64,000 nucleotides of DNA from positions 1-64,000 of the forward strand of contig VDMD01000100.1 in NCBI GenBank assembly GCA_007026445.1. Reading direction: 5' to 3'. Positions 32,230 through 42,716 of this stretch are shown here, in pieces (the first letter of the stretch is position 1; each line of letters starts with the position of its first letter). The notes beneath the pieces are model-generated. The model had not been told where the DNA came from. It worked only from the letters and a program-made list of their open reading frames with translations, and did no database searches. The position numbers and the translations under genes were made by a program. The DNA comes from Schizophyllum amplum (lineage: Eukaryota; Basidiomycota; Agaricomycetes; Agaricales; Schizophyllaceae).

Positions 32230-32360
32230 GATGGTGTCGAATAGTTCGAGAGCTGCAACGATGGTGGCAAAAGGAGAGGATGAGTGAGTCTGACGGGGAC
32301 GCGCAGGGGACAAAGCACCTTAAATCCACGTGTAGGGGTTCTTTGTAGAGAGCTTCCATT
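32230..32360 (-). promoter_or_regulatory. SET-E proximal promoter, shared with SET-F
   Basis: On the minus strand this reads ...CACGTGGATTTAAGGTGCTTTGTCCC, closely matching the SET-F promoter (ATTATAAGGTGCTTTGTCCC). The TTTAAGG/TATAAGG core lies about 80-90 nt before each ATG and is the likely TATA element; the CACGTG E-box-like hexamer next to it is conserved in both. Confidence 0.6.
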
Positions 32361-32789
32361 GTCATCCGAGAAAGCGGAGTTCCAAAATTGAGTACCAAGT
32401 ATGAAAGGCTGATAGTCCCATGATCATCGTGCGAACAATGGAAGTTCATCACAAGGAGGGCTGTCGTCGTCATATATGCCGCTGTAGTCGTGCAACGTGT
32501 AAGCACCTTGCAATCAAAGGCAACCTTGAAGCTCAAAGCTTGAATCACTCAAAGATTTGTGAACATGCGAGTTGCACCGTTCTCAATGTACTGTACGTGA
32601 AAATGTGAGTAAATTTGCTTGTTCGTGCTAGTAATGAACGTCAATGACTCACCAGCAACTCGCCGGCATCAACAGGACGTTGTTGTCCATCCTTGAATTC
32701 ACGAATAGCAATCAGAGCGTGGCACGATGACGGAGTGTTCATGATGCATGAATGGTATTATACAAGTAAACAAGGGATAGATTTCGTCT

Positions 32790-34160
32790 CTACTGCTCGT
32801 TCGCGAAGACGGCGGCCATGCCCATGCCGGAGCCGATACACATGCTCGTCACGAAGATCTTGTCGCCGTACTGCTTCGAGATGTTCAAGCCGGTCGCAAT
32901 TTGCCGCGCGCCAGCTGCAACCCCAGTCAGCGCCGAACAACACGTAATGCGAAAACACTCACTGCAACCGAGCGGGTGGCCCATGGCGATGGCACCACCG
33001 TGCCTGTTCACCTTCTCGAACGGAATGCCGATGGACTTGATGGAGTAGACCGCCTGCGATGCGAACGCCTCGTTGATCTCGAAAAAGTCGACGTCCTCCT
33101 TGGACAACCCGGTCTTCTGCAGCACGCGCGGGATGGCGACCGCGGGACCGATGCCCATGATGCGCGGGGGCACGCCCACCACGGCGCCCGCGACCCACTT
33201 GCCGAGCACGGGGATCCCGAGGCGCTTCGCGACCGAGCGGCGCATGAGCAGCACCGCCGCCGCGCCGTCCGACACCTGCGACGCGTTCCCTGCGTGCGTC
33301 GCGCCGTCCTTCGAGAACGCGGGCTTCAGCTTCGCGAGGCTCTCCGCCGTGACGCCCTCCCGAACACCGTCGTCCGCGTCGACCAGCACCTGGCGCGCCT
33401 GCTCGGTCTTTGGGTCGATTACAGTCGCCTTCACAGGCAAGATCTCGTCGCGGAACTTGCCCGCCTTTTGCGCGGCGGCGGCCTTCTGGAAAGACTTGGC
33501 AGCGAAGGCGTCCTGCTCGGGGCGCCCGATGCCAAAGTCGGCGGCGACGTTCTCGGAGGTGATGCCCATGGGGATGAGGCAGTCCTCGGATTCCTGGTTC
33601 GAGAGGACTTCGTCGGAATAGCCGTCGGGCTGCGCGGAGGGGCCGAAACCAAAGGTCATGGACTCAACGCCGGCACCTGTGAGATGTGAGGGGGCGGGTC
33701 TTGGACTTTGGGCTGACTACGCACCGACGCCAATGTCGATCTCGCCCGCCAAAATCTCGTTCGCGATCTGGTTGACGGCGGTCAAGCCAGACGAGCACTG
33801 GCGGTTCACGGTGTTGATAGCGCTGGTGTTGGGGATGCCTGCGTGCAGCGCAGCCATGCGCGCCTGGCTGGCGCCGCCGCCCGCGGGGAGAACGTTTCCG
33901 ACCGCGATGTCCTCGATGAGTTTGGGGTCCAAGTTGACCTTCTGGTACGCCGCGCGCAGGACATGCGAGAGAAGGAGCTCGGGACGCGTGTCCTTGAAGC
34001 CTCCCTTCCTTGCCTATGCATAAGGTCAGCCCGTCGCATTCCGACCGCCAAATTGCGTGTCGCGCACCTTGGTCATCGCCGTCCGCACCGCGGAAACGAT
34101 AACGACATCGTTGTCGTTCTTTTGCAGAATCTTGGCGCGTGCCGCGGAGGTGGATGCCAT
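32790..34160 (-). CDS. POT1: Peroxisomal-type 3-ketoacyl-CoA thiolase
   Basis: 406 residues from four exons (minus): 34068-34160, 33725-34013, 32963-33676, 32790-32914; phases fit. It cleaves 3-ketoacyl-CoA with CoA to acetyl-CoA and a shortened acyl-CoA in beta-oxidation. Landmarks: VVIVSAVRTAMTK at the N-terminus, the acyl-accepting Cys in NRQCSSGLTAVNQIA, QVSDGAAAVLLMRRS, the NEAFA motif with its active-site region, RHGGAIAMGHPLGCTGARQ, and the C-terminal CIGSGMGMAAVF with the second catalytic Cys. The text fits the ACAA1/POT1 class better than cytosolic ERG10. I see no clear PTS2 at the N-terminus and no PTS1 at the end (ANEQ), so localisation is open. It is a housekeeping gene enclosed by the SET/F-box duplication and has no mirror copy. 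Confidence 0.92.
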
Positions 34161-34836
34161 TGTGATGGGTACAATGAACTGTATAATGGGCAGACGATCA
34201 CGGTAAGAAACAGAAATGGTTTGGGCGTTTAACTTATAAGGGAGGGGTGCAATATCACATGCAAACCCCGCATTCGGCCCGGAGGTCGGGGCCGGTGATT
34301 CAAACAAGTGCAATGCAACGCGCCTCTTGCGTCCTGCCGCCGGTGACCTCCAGGCCGGTTGACCAGCATCACGAGGTCCGCTGGACCCTGGTACATACAC
34401 CGCCAACGAATTTCTACCCTCGATGCATCGAACTATTCATTGAGGGCGCATCACTTTTGCGCCATTCTATCAGCACACTATATATGACGGATACGTACGT
34501 ATTTCTGTCTCGAGACTCGAGTCAAAAAAGACTGGAAGGTGCATGTGCTCGCGTCTTTTCCGATGTTTCTTCTAGCTGAAGCCCGAAGAATTGGTTGACT
34601 TTGCAGGCATACGGGCGCCAAAACACAGAGCGCCGATACAACGGCGAAGATGCACAATCAACGCCTGGGGCTCCCTGGTCTTTTTCATCTTTCGAACTCC
34701 GCCCTCTCGGCTGACATGGAAGCTCTGCGAAGACCACCCCCTGCACGTGGGCTGATTATAAGGTGCTTTGTCCCTTGCTCGTCCCCGTCACTTTTCTTCT
34801 CTTGCCACCATCGTCCACATATCCAACATCACCAAC
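34161..34836. promoter_or_regulatory. Divergent region between thiolase and SET-F
   Basis: Contains promoters of both divergent genes. The SET-F part has TATAAG at 34757-34762, about 75 nt before the ATG, with CACGTGG just upstream (34744-34750), the same arrangement as SET-E. No gene seen in between. Confidence 0.55.
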
Positions 34837-36436
34837 ATGAAGCGGGGATTCTTGAAGAATGCGAACAAGGGGAAGACTACGTCGCGCACGAAGACCCAGA
34901 CGGTGCAGACCTCATCGCAGCTGCAAAGTTAGTGGCGTCGTGGGACGCAGTCTTGGTTGCAGAGCGCTAACATGCTATCAGGCGTTGGACCGGCAGGGGA
35001 TAGCGATGTTCAAAGGCGCGATCTGAGCTCTATGGACAGGAACACGAAGATGGTAGACGTTCCAGGTGTGCCACTGTGGCTCATGTTGATCGGGCGTCAG
35101 CTAAGCGCCGTACGGTACAGATGGCCCAACTCATTTCAACCTCAGCTACGGCGTGGTCGAGGGAGCAGGTGCGCTTTAACGAATCCTGACGCAGCACCCC
35201 ACGTGCTGACAACATTTTCAGGCAAACTTGTCGAAGGCTTCACACCACCGCCGTTGCAGATCGAGCAAGCGAAGGAGGTCGATCATCCAGACTACCAAAC
35301 AGTCGTGACCACCATCCCTGTTTTGTACCAGGACGTCACGATGCACTCCGACGCGGAACGACGCGACTCCTGGTGCGACGCCATCCTCGACGGCGCGACC
35401 AAGCGCCACATATACTCATACCCGGGCTTCCCCCAGCCCGTCCCGCGCCCACCGACCGCCGTGCACCGCATCGGGCCCGCGGGGACCAAAGGCCTCGGCG
35501 TCTTCGCCACGCGCAACATCAAGGAGGGCGACCTCATCCTCGCCGAGCGGCCCTTGATCATGACACCCTTGTGCCTCCCGAGCGACGTCCCCGTCCCGAA
35601 GGACTTCACGATTGAGCAGATGTCGCAAGCGCGCATGATGGCGTGGGAGGAGCAGCTGAAGTTTATGGTCGATCGGATGCTGCCGGAGCGGCGCGCGGCG
35701 TTGATGGCGCTGGCGAATGGGCACGAGCACGATGGGAGCGGGCCAATCTTTGGGCGGATCCGGACGAACGGGATCGGGGGTGGCTCGCAGTGGAAGTGGA
35801 AGGGAGGCCAGGGGCGCAACGGGCGCTACACGCTTGTCTACGATGAGATTTCGCGGCTCAACCATAGGTGAGCAGCATCGTGTCTTACTCCCCGGTCGCG
35901 GACAGTACGCTGACAAAAGATTCATCACTTACAGCTGTCGGCCGAATGCGACGCATAACGACGAAGACGAGGCGTCGTTCTCCAAGAGCGTCGTTGCCGT
36001 ACGCGACATTGCCGAAGGCGAGGAGATCTTCATCTCCTACATCGACTCCCGCAAGCCCTACGCGGAGCGCAAGAAGAAGCTGGCGCCGTACGGCGTGGAC
36101 TGCACCTGCGCTGCGTGCGCTGACCACACCGCCTCCGACGCGCGTCGCGCGAAGATCGTCCCGTACGTCGGCCCCAGCACAGCTGAGCCAGTCGCCTCGC
36201 AGATCAATCGGTACCTCACGCAAATCGCCATTCTCGAGGAAGAGGGGCTGGAGAGCCTGAGCGAGTACGTGCACTTCCATCTGGGTCTTGTTGCTCTGTA
36301 CATGGGGTCTGGGGACAGGGCGAAGGTGGCGAAGTACAGCAAGCGAACGGAAGTGCTGTCGAAGCGCCTTGACAATAATGGTACAGATCAGGACATGGCC
36401 CTCTTGCTCTCTATGATGTCGAGTCTCCTCAGGTAG
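34837..36436 (+). CDS. SET-domain protein F, mirror partner of SET-E
   Basis: 456 residues from exons 34837-34927, 34982-35065, 35121-35168, 35222-35867, 35935-36436; phases fit and end at the TAG. Exon 1 encodes MKRGFLKNANKGKTTSRTK, exon 2 SSMDRNTKMVDVP, exon 3 THFNLSYGVVEGAG. Core: TKGLGVFATRNIKEGDLILA, helical insert with MLPERRAALMALANGHEHDG, NHSCRPNA split by the last intron, EGEEIFISYID, post-SET CTCAAC, and a C-terminal helical region (EEEGLESLSEYVHFHLGL) typical of the SMYD-like tail. No MYND cysteines anywhere. Highly similar to SET-E throughout, including intron positions and flanks, which marks them as the innermost pair of the inverted duplication. Confidence 0.88.
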
Positions 36437-37001
36437 AATGTAATTACTGAGAAGTTGGTACTTCAGGCCGAGGAGGGTCTGTGTAACTAAAGAAGCGCAA
36501 AGTTGAACCGTGACGGTGACCTCTCGTGATCCGTCATGTGTCGGCACGTACGCGCTCCGGGTGACTGAGTTGAACCTCCCAAAAACATGCTGTCATCACC
36601 TCAGGTTTATCCAAATGGCGTGCCAAATCTAAAGCGTCCTCTGCAGCCCGTGTATTAGCTGAATATGCTCTTTTTGCAGCTCGCTCGCTGCTTCGGGCTT
36701 ATGGCGGCTGTAACGACCCTGCTCGTCCATCGATTAGCGCCGCGTATTGACCGCGGAAGAATTCTATGTCACTGCTTTGTTCTCCTCTATCTCCCACTCT
36801 CCCACCTGCTCCGTTGACCTTGCACAACGGCGCTCAATAACTGAACTCTCAACACGCCCCGGTGACGCGGCGCCCTCACTCCAGATACCCCATTCACCGT
36901 GAACGGCTGACACCTCGGACCGTTGGTCGCCCAGGATGATTGATATAGGGTTCTCCAAGCTGCTTCTATTGGGGACGTTCACATTTGTCATCTACTACCT
37001 C

Positions 37002-38315
37002 ATGAAGCGCGGATTCCTCAACAGCGAAAAGGCCAAGAAGGCTGCGCTGGGGGTTGGCGCCACCGGCAAAAGGGTCGTGAAAATATCTCACCAGGCGCTT
37101 GAGGAGAAAGGTGTGTGGACATACGCTATGCAAACGCAGTCTATCGACCTGCACGCCCCAGACAAGCCTCACGGCTTCACCCCTAGCGACGCCTTCTCGA
37201 ATTATGTTGAGCTGGACGGCGCCAAACTGGACCACGACGCGGAGATGACCGTCTTCACCACCATCCCTAGCCGCAACAACGACATGAGCACGCACAGCGC
37301 CGCCGAGCATCGCGATCAGTGGACCGAGGCCATTGTCGACGGCGCGACAAAGCGCCAAATCTTCACCCAGCCCGGCTTCCCGAAGCCCGTCGAGCGCCCC
37401 GCCATCCCCGTGCACCGCATCGCATCTGCGGGAGAGGGGAAGGGCCTGGGCGTCTTCGCGACCCGCGACATCAAGCCAGGCGCCCTCATCCTTGCCGAGC
37501 GCCCAATCCTCCTTGTCCCGCTCTGCGTCCCGCACGTGGAAGGGTTGCCGGGGCGCTTCACCTTGGAGCAGATAATCCAGGCGCGCCTCGCGGAGTGGGA
37601 GAAGGGCCTCGAGCTCGCGGTGGGACGGATGCTGCCGGAGCGGCGGGAGGCGTTCATGAAGCTCGCGAACAGCCACGAGCGCGACGGCAGTGGTCCCATC
37701 CTGGGACGCGTGCGCACGAACGGGATTGGCGCTTCAGGGTTGCACTACCAGGGGGAGAAGGGCCCGGAGGGCCAGTTCTCGGCGACGTGCGAGGTGATCT
37801 CGCGCGTCAATCATAGGTGCGTGCGGTCATGGTGCGATAGGCGCGATCGAGATCCTAACAAGCCCTACAGCTGCAGCCCAAACGCGCAATACTCATTTAA
37901 CCGGCCGACGTTCTCTGCGCGTCTGCGCGCTGTCCGCCACATCAAGGCCGGCGAGGAAATCACGATCACGTACGCCAATCTCGATGTGCCCTTCGCGCAG
38001 CGCCAGAAGGAGCTCGCGCCCTACGGGTTCACTTGCACCTGTGCCGCATGCAAGGAAGGGGCTGCCTCCGATGCGCGGCGGGCCAAGATCCCTTCGGCCA
38101 TCGACGTCGGCACGAAGCTCAGCTTGCCCGAGCTGTTGGAGATGATGACGCTGATCGAGAGGGAGGGCCTTGAGGACATGCCAGTATACCTGGACGCCAT
38201 GATGAGGATAACGGAAGCCTATCAGGTTCAGAAGGACTGGACCAAGTGCGCGTTGTATGCGAAGAAGGTGCAGGCTTTCCTACCGATGGAGACTGACGGG
38301 GACGACGATGAGTGA
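37002..38315 (+). CDS. SET-domain protein G
   Basis: 419 residues from exons 37002-37816 and 37871-38315. The 54-nt intron has no stop and keeps frame, so the raw frame reads straight through it; the split NHSC motif shows it is an intron. A second in-frame candidate (37111-37161, GTGTGT...CCCAG) may also be spliced. Core: GKGLGVFATRDIKPGALILA, insert with AVGRMLPERREAFMKLANSH, NHSCSPNA, AGEEITITYAN, CTCAAC. The start at 37002 gives the family MKRGFLNSEKAKK terminus. An upstream in-frame ATG at 36936 would add 22 residues with the hydrophobic run LLLLGTFTFVIYYL, a possible membrane anchor. SET-D is its decayed mirror copy. Confidence 0.85.
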   Translation: MKRGFLNSEKAKKAALGVGATGKRVVKISHQALEEKGVWTYAMQTQSIDLHAPDKPHGFTPSDAFSNYVELDGAKLDHDAEMTVFTTIPSRNNDMSTHSAAEHRDQWTEAIVDGATKRQIFTQPGFPKPVERPAIPVHRIASAGEGKGLGVFATRDIKPGALILAERPILLVPLCVPHVEGLPGRFTLEQIIQARLAEWEKGLELAVGRMLPERREAFMKLANSHERDGSGPILGRVRTNGIGASGLHYQGEKGPEGQFSATCEVISRVNHRCVRSWCDRRDRDPNKPYSCSPNAQYSFNRPTFSARLRAVRHIKAGEEITITYANLDVPFAQRQKELAPYGFTCTCAACKEGAASDARRAKIPSAIDVGTKLSLPELLEMMTLIEREGLEDMPVYLDAMMRITEAYQVQKDWTKCALYAKKVQAFLPMETDGDDDE

Positions 38316-38734
38316 TTGGTGTACGCAAAATTACTGTACCCCTCAATATGTGTAGAGTGACCGTTTTTGCGACGTAAACATCGAATCGTACTCTTTTCGT
38401 CAAGGAGGAGGCGGGATGGTGGTGGGAACAAGCCCCTAGTGGCGTGTGAAGGACATCCGGCACCTGCCGAAATCAACGGAATCGCGTGGTTTCGTCTTGT
38501 CCCGGGTTCGTCGACGGGAACCCGCGTTCGTATTCTTCTGACCAAATCTCTTCGTGTGAAGTGCTCCTGTCATATGTCCTCCTGAGTAGAACGAAAACGG
38601 TCAGGGTGATTCTGACGTTTATACTTGTACTGAAGGCTGTGTCGGCGCTTGAGTTCTCGAGGTCGCCACAAACCCACGGCCCTTCTTTTGTTCATCAGAC
38701 GTGAGAACAGGCACTTTGACTTCTTTCAGCGACC

Positions 38735-40247
38735 ATGAAGAGAGGCTTTCTCAATAGCAAGAAGGGAAAAGCGGCCATCGCGTCTGAAGGTGCGCTACGG
38801 ATCGCAGTACCCCTTGTTGAACAAGTCTGACTCTGGCTGTTCAGCGCCAGCGTCTGCTCCAACGTCCGCCGCAAGAAGCGCGCGATCAAAAGACGATCGC
38901 ACCCAAGCTGGTACGTCCGGACAATTTTTTATATCTTGACCCGCTCCATAGAGGTAAACAGGCCATGCTGAAGATGTGACACGCGCCACGATCGAGTATC
39001 CAAGTGCGTGCTCCTTTTCCTCAGCCCAGAGGTCTAGCTGACCGACGATTGTCAGAGAAGCCCGATGGCTGGGTAGTCGATGCTAGCGCTTCTCCGATCG
39101 CGGAAGCGCCCTCGAGCAAGCTCGACTACGAAGACAACGTGCTAGTCTTCACCTCCATCCCCTCTCAGAACGCCGATTGCGCTACGCACACCGATGCCGA
39201 AACCCGCGATGGTTGGACGGAGGCCATTCTCGATGGCGCCACGAAGCGGGCCATCTTCTCGCAGCGTGATTTCCCGAATCCGGTTAGCACTCCGCCTACC
39301 GCCGCGCATCGCATCAGCCCAGCGGATGGCGAGAAAGGGCTGGGAGTCTTCGCCACGCGCAAAATCAAGCAAGGCGAGCTCATACTCTCCGAGCGTCCAC
39401 TCATCATGGTCCCACGCTCCTTGCTCTTCATCGACACTCTGCAACTTGCGACGCAGGCGCAGAAAGTGCAGGCTTTGGTCGCGCGGGAGAACCTGCTAGA
39501 GTCTCTTTCTCGACGAATGCTGCCCAAGCGCCGCGCGGCGTTGATGGCGCTGAAGCCTAGCAATGATCCTGACAAGAGCGGGCCGATAATGAAACGCGTG
39601 CGCAAAAACGGGCTGGACATGGCAGAGTACAGGTTCTCTGCCTTGAATGGACCTGACAAGCAGTATATCGCGCTCAATGAGGGCATCTCGCGTGTGAATC
39701 ACAGGTGAGTTTGCTACGTGCAAATCGGGATGCGCTGCTGAATAAGATCCCATGACACAGCTGTCGACCCAACGCGAAGTACACCTTCCACCGGCCGTCG
39801 TTCACTTCGCGCTTGCGTGCAGTGCGCGACATCAAAGCCGGAGAGGAAATCTTCATCTCTTACGTGGGCCTCGATGGCCCTTGCGCCCAACGTCAGGAGC
39901 ATCTCGCGCCGTATGGCTTTACATGCACCTGCGCTGCATGCGCCGACCATACAGCGTCTGACGAGCGGCGCGCTCGGATCTCTATCTCCGTCGTCGAGGA
40001 CGAGAACGTTCCGAAGCGGCAAGAGTTTGTGCGCATCTCTGAGCAGATCGAGCTGCTGCAGCGCGAGGGTCTCGAGTGCTTGCCGGTCTACTTCAACAAT
40101 ATCCTGTATATGCTTAGGCTGTGCGCCCAAGTCGGCGAGTGGGCCAAGTTGTCGACATACAACGAGAAGATGATGGGGTTGAGCCCATTATTCTCTGATG
40201 GGATGGACGAGGAACAAGCGGAGCAGTTGGCATTCTTGGGACTTTGA
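38735..40247 (+). CDS. SET-domain protein H
   Basis: 432 residues from exons 38735-38789, 38845-38910, 38962-39003, 39056-39704, 39761-40247; all phases fit. Exon 1 encodes MKRGFLNSKKGKAAIAS, exon 2 a Ala/Ser/Arg-rich linker, exon 3 HAEDVTRATIEYP. Core: EKGLGVFATRKIKQGELILS, insert with LSRRMLPKRRAALMALKPSN, NHSCRPNA, AGEEIFISYVG, CTCAAC. It is closest to SET-G (shared RPSFTSRLRAVRDIKAGEE-like stretch) and probably arose from it by tandem duplication. It has no counterpart in the left arm. The insert carries a lysine-rich KRVRKNGLD in place of RIRTNG. Confidence 0.86.
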
Positions 40248-40534
40248 TAGCGCAGTAGGGAATTGTTGTCAATATTCTAGATGTTCGACGTCTTTCAAGT
40301 GCCGGCTGATTGTAACTCAGATGGCAGGCCGATTGGCGAACAATGGCCGGCATTTCCCGAAAGCACCGAATGTTTGAAGCATGATATCCACGTGCCATTC
40401 TGCTCTTGCTTTCAGCCACAAAAGGCGAGTGTGCCCTCAGTCTTTTCCACATGAAACAGTCGTAGCTGCCTCTGCAACGTGCACGCATGTATTGCTCGAC
40501 GTATATCAGAGCAACCGCTCTTCTTGTGACCCAC

Positions 40535-40705
40535 TTCCATTGTTCGCACGATGACCATGGGAAAGTCCCCAATACTGTCGACTGCGGGCCCTGGGCCCCC
40601 AAATTCGACGGCTCAGAAGCATCCGTTGTAGACGATATCTGCGTCACGCGGAGGACCTCGAAGAAGCACGAGAAGATCCTCAGCCGCGCATAAGAACCGG
40701 TCGCC
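40535..40705 (+). promoter_or_regulatory. Conserved upstream block of SET-I (shared with SET-C)
   Basis: Includes CCATTGTTCGCACGATGACC and, downstream, GAAGATCCTCAGCCGC. It aligns with the reverse complement of 29660-29835 before SET-C and in part with 32415-32445 before SET-E. Confidence 0.6.
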
Positions 40706-40815
40706 GATCGCCTGTCGTTCTCTCGTTTTCCTCGTTCTTGGACTCGCCACTCAACTCCCTACCCGCCTCCCAAAGGCGCAGCTCTTGGTTCTACTTGTCG
40801 TCAGGCATCTGCAGC

Positions 40816-42508
40816 ATGAATTTCAAGCGGGGATTTCTGAATTCCTCTCGAGGACAGCGATCGATTGACAAGCGCGACTCGGCGCCTAACACAGATATGG
40901 GTGAGTGGCGAGTTTTACAGCGTGCTATTCCCTCCAACTAACGCTCGTGAGTCGTACCTACGACGCAGATACAGAGCATCAAACCCGAGGCGCCTGATCA
41001 TTCGCCGCTCCCGGAGATCATTCATAGTCAGTGGTCCGTTGAGTGTGGCGCTTATTGCTCTGACCATCGGTATACAGCCGTGAAAGACCAGCACGGGAAA
41101 AGTGTCGAACTACCTCCGATGGTGGCGGACGTGTACTCTGCCCTTGGGCGTCTGCAAGACCTGAACGTCGCGAGCTACGGCCCCGAGGAGGTCAACAGCA
41201 TCCTGAGCGATATTCCCAGCAAGAAAAAGTCCGATGACCTGCCGGCACAATTCACCAAGATGACCTTCGGGGATGCCAGTACGTCCTAGTACTACGTTAT
41301 ACATGCTCCATGTTCTGACGCTTATAGTCAACTCGGACGAACTCGCCATTCCCAAGTCCATGAATCTCGAGGGCAATCTGCCTCTCCCCGATGTGAACTA
41401 TGTTTACATGACCATCCCCGCCCGCAAGGCCATTCCCACGAAAACAGAGCTGCGCGAGGGGTGGTGCGAAGCTCTGCTCGACCCCGCCACCGAGCGCAAG
41501 ATCCTCGAGATGCAGGCCGCGCAGCCGCTCAAACGCCTCCCGCGCAACACCACCCCCGTCTATCGCGTCGAGAGCATTGCGGGCAAGGGCACCGGCTTGG
41601 TCGCGACGCGCGCCTTGGACACGGGTGACCTCATCGTCGCTGAGCGACCGCTCATAATGGCGCCCGTCGCGATGCCGCCTGATCATGACGATTTCCCCGA
41701 CGGTCTGCCCCCGACCGCCACGAAGAGGGAAGTCGTCAGAGCGCAGGCCAGGGCCGGGGAGAAGCGCTGCCAAGAGCTGCTTGCGCGGATGACGCCGGAG
41801 CGGAGGGACGCTTATCTAGCGCTTTCGAACTGCCACGAAGGAGACGGGAGTGGCCCGCTCACTGGGCGCTTTAGGACGAATGGCCTAGGGGGTCCGGGCG
41901 ATTACAAGTTCATGGATTTGCCTGGGGAAGCGGGCACATTCTCATTCGTCGCCGATGATATATCCCGCGCGAACCATAGGTGCGTGAAGGTCCATCGTTT
42001 GGGACTCCATGAATATACTGACGCCTTCTTTATCAGCTGCCGCCCGAACGCATACCCGCATTTCGACTGTGAGCTGTTCGCAATCGTCCTTCGTGCGGTC
42101 CGGCCCATCAAAGCGGGCGAGGAGATCTGCATCTCCTACCTCTCCGGTGGCGTCGATACTTACGAAGAGCGCAAGAAGAGCCTCTCATCCTACGGCTTCG
42201 AGTGCACCTGCTCGTCATGCGTTGACCATGTCGCCTCGGACGCTCGCCGTGCGATCATCGCCACATTCAACGACCCGCAACCCGTCAATTCCAACCCGTA
42301 TCACCACATCAAGAGGAACCTGTGGAAGATATCGCTCATTCAGGAGGAAGGGCTGGAGGAGCTGACCGACTACCTTTCCCTGCATCTGCAACTGTCCATG
42401 AGCTATCGCATGGTAGGGGACATCGTGAAGGCAGCGGAGGTAAAGAAGCGCGAGGATCAGCTGAACTGGGTCAACTTCAATAGGCCTGCGATGAACATGT
42501 TCTTCTAA
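40816..42508 (+). CDS. SET-domain protein I, mirror partner of SET-C
   Basis: 494 residues from exons 40816-40900, 40952-41026, 41078-41278, 41328-41979, 42037-42508. Exon 2 was placed by matching VVPTTQ at its start and LPEIIH at its end to SET-C; with it every phase fits. Exon 1 encodes MNFKRGFLNSSRGQRSIDKR. Core: GKGTGLVATRALDTGDLIVA, insert with LLARMTPERRDAYLALSNCH, NHSCRPNA, AGEEICISYLS, CTCSSC. The end (EEGLEELTDYLSLHLQL) is near-identical to SET-C. Its 3' end faces that of F-box3, the mirror of SET-C facing F-box2. Confidence 0.87.
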
Positions 42509-42716
42509 ATGCGACTGCTACATGTAACTTTGTAGATGTACACGCGGATATACAGCCCCGCTTGTCAAAGTAGTCACGGTGTTTCCCCCGGAACATGCCA
42601 GTAGCAAGGGTGTGGAGCAATTTTTGAAGACTTTGTGCGTAGTAACCGGCTATGCTGCTCAGTGTGACCGCTCCTGCGATTTCGAAAGATCAGTTCCTGA
42701 TATACTGCGTCTACAA

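Noticed and set aside
37817..37870. Continuous SET-G frame with WCDRRDRDPNK insertion before SCSPN
   Set aside because: The 54 nt have donor, branch and acceptor signals at the position where all paralogs have the intron splitting NHSC; it is in frame by chance.
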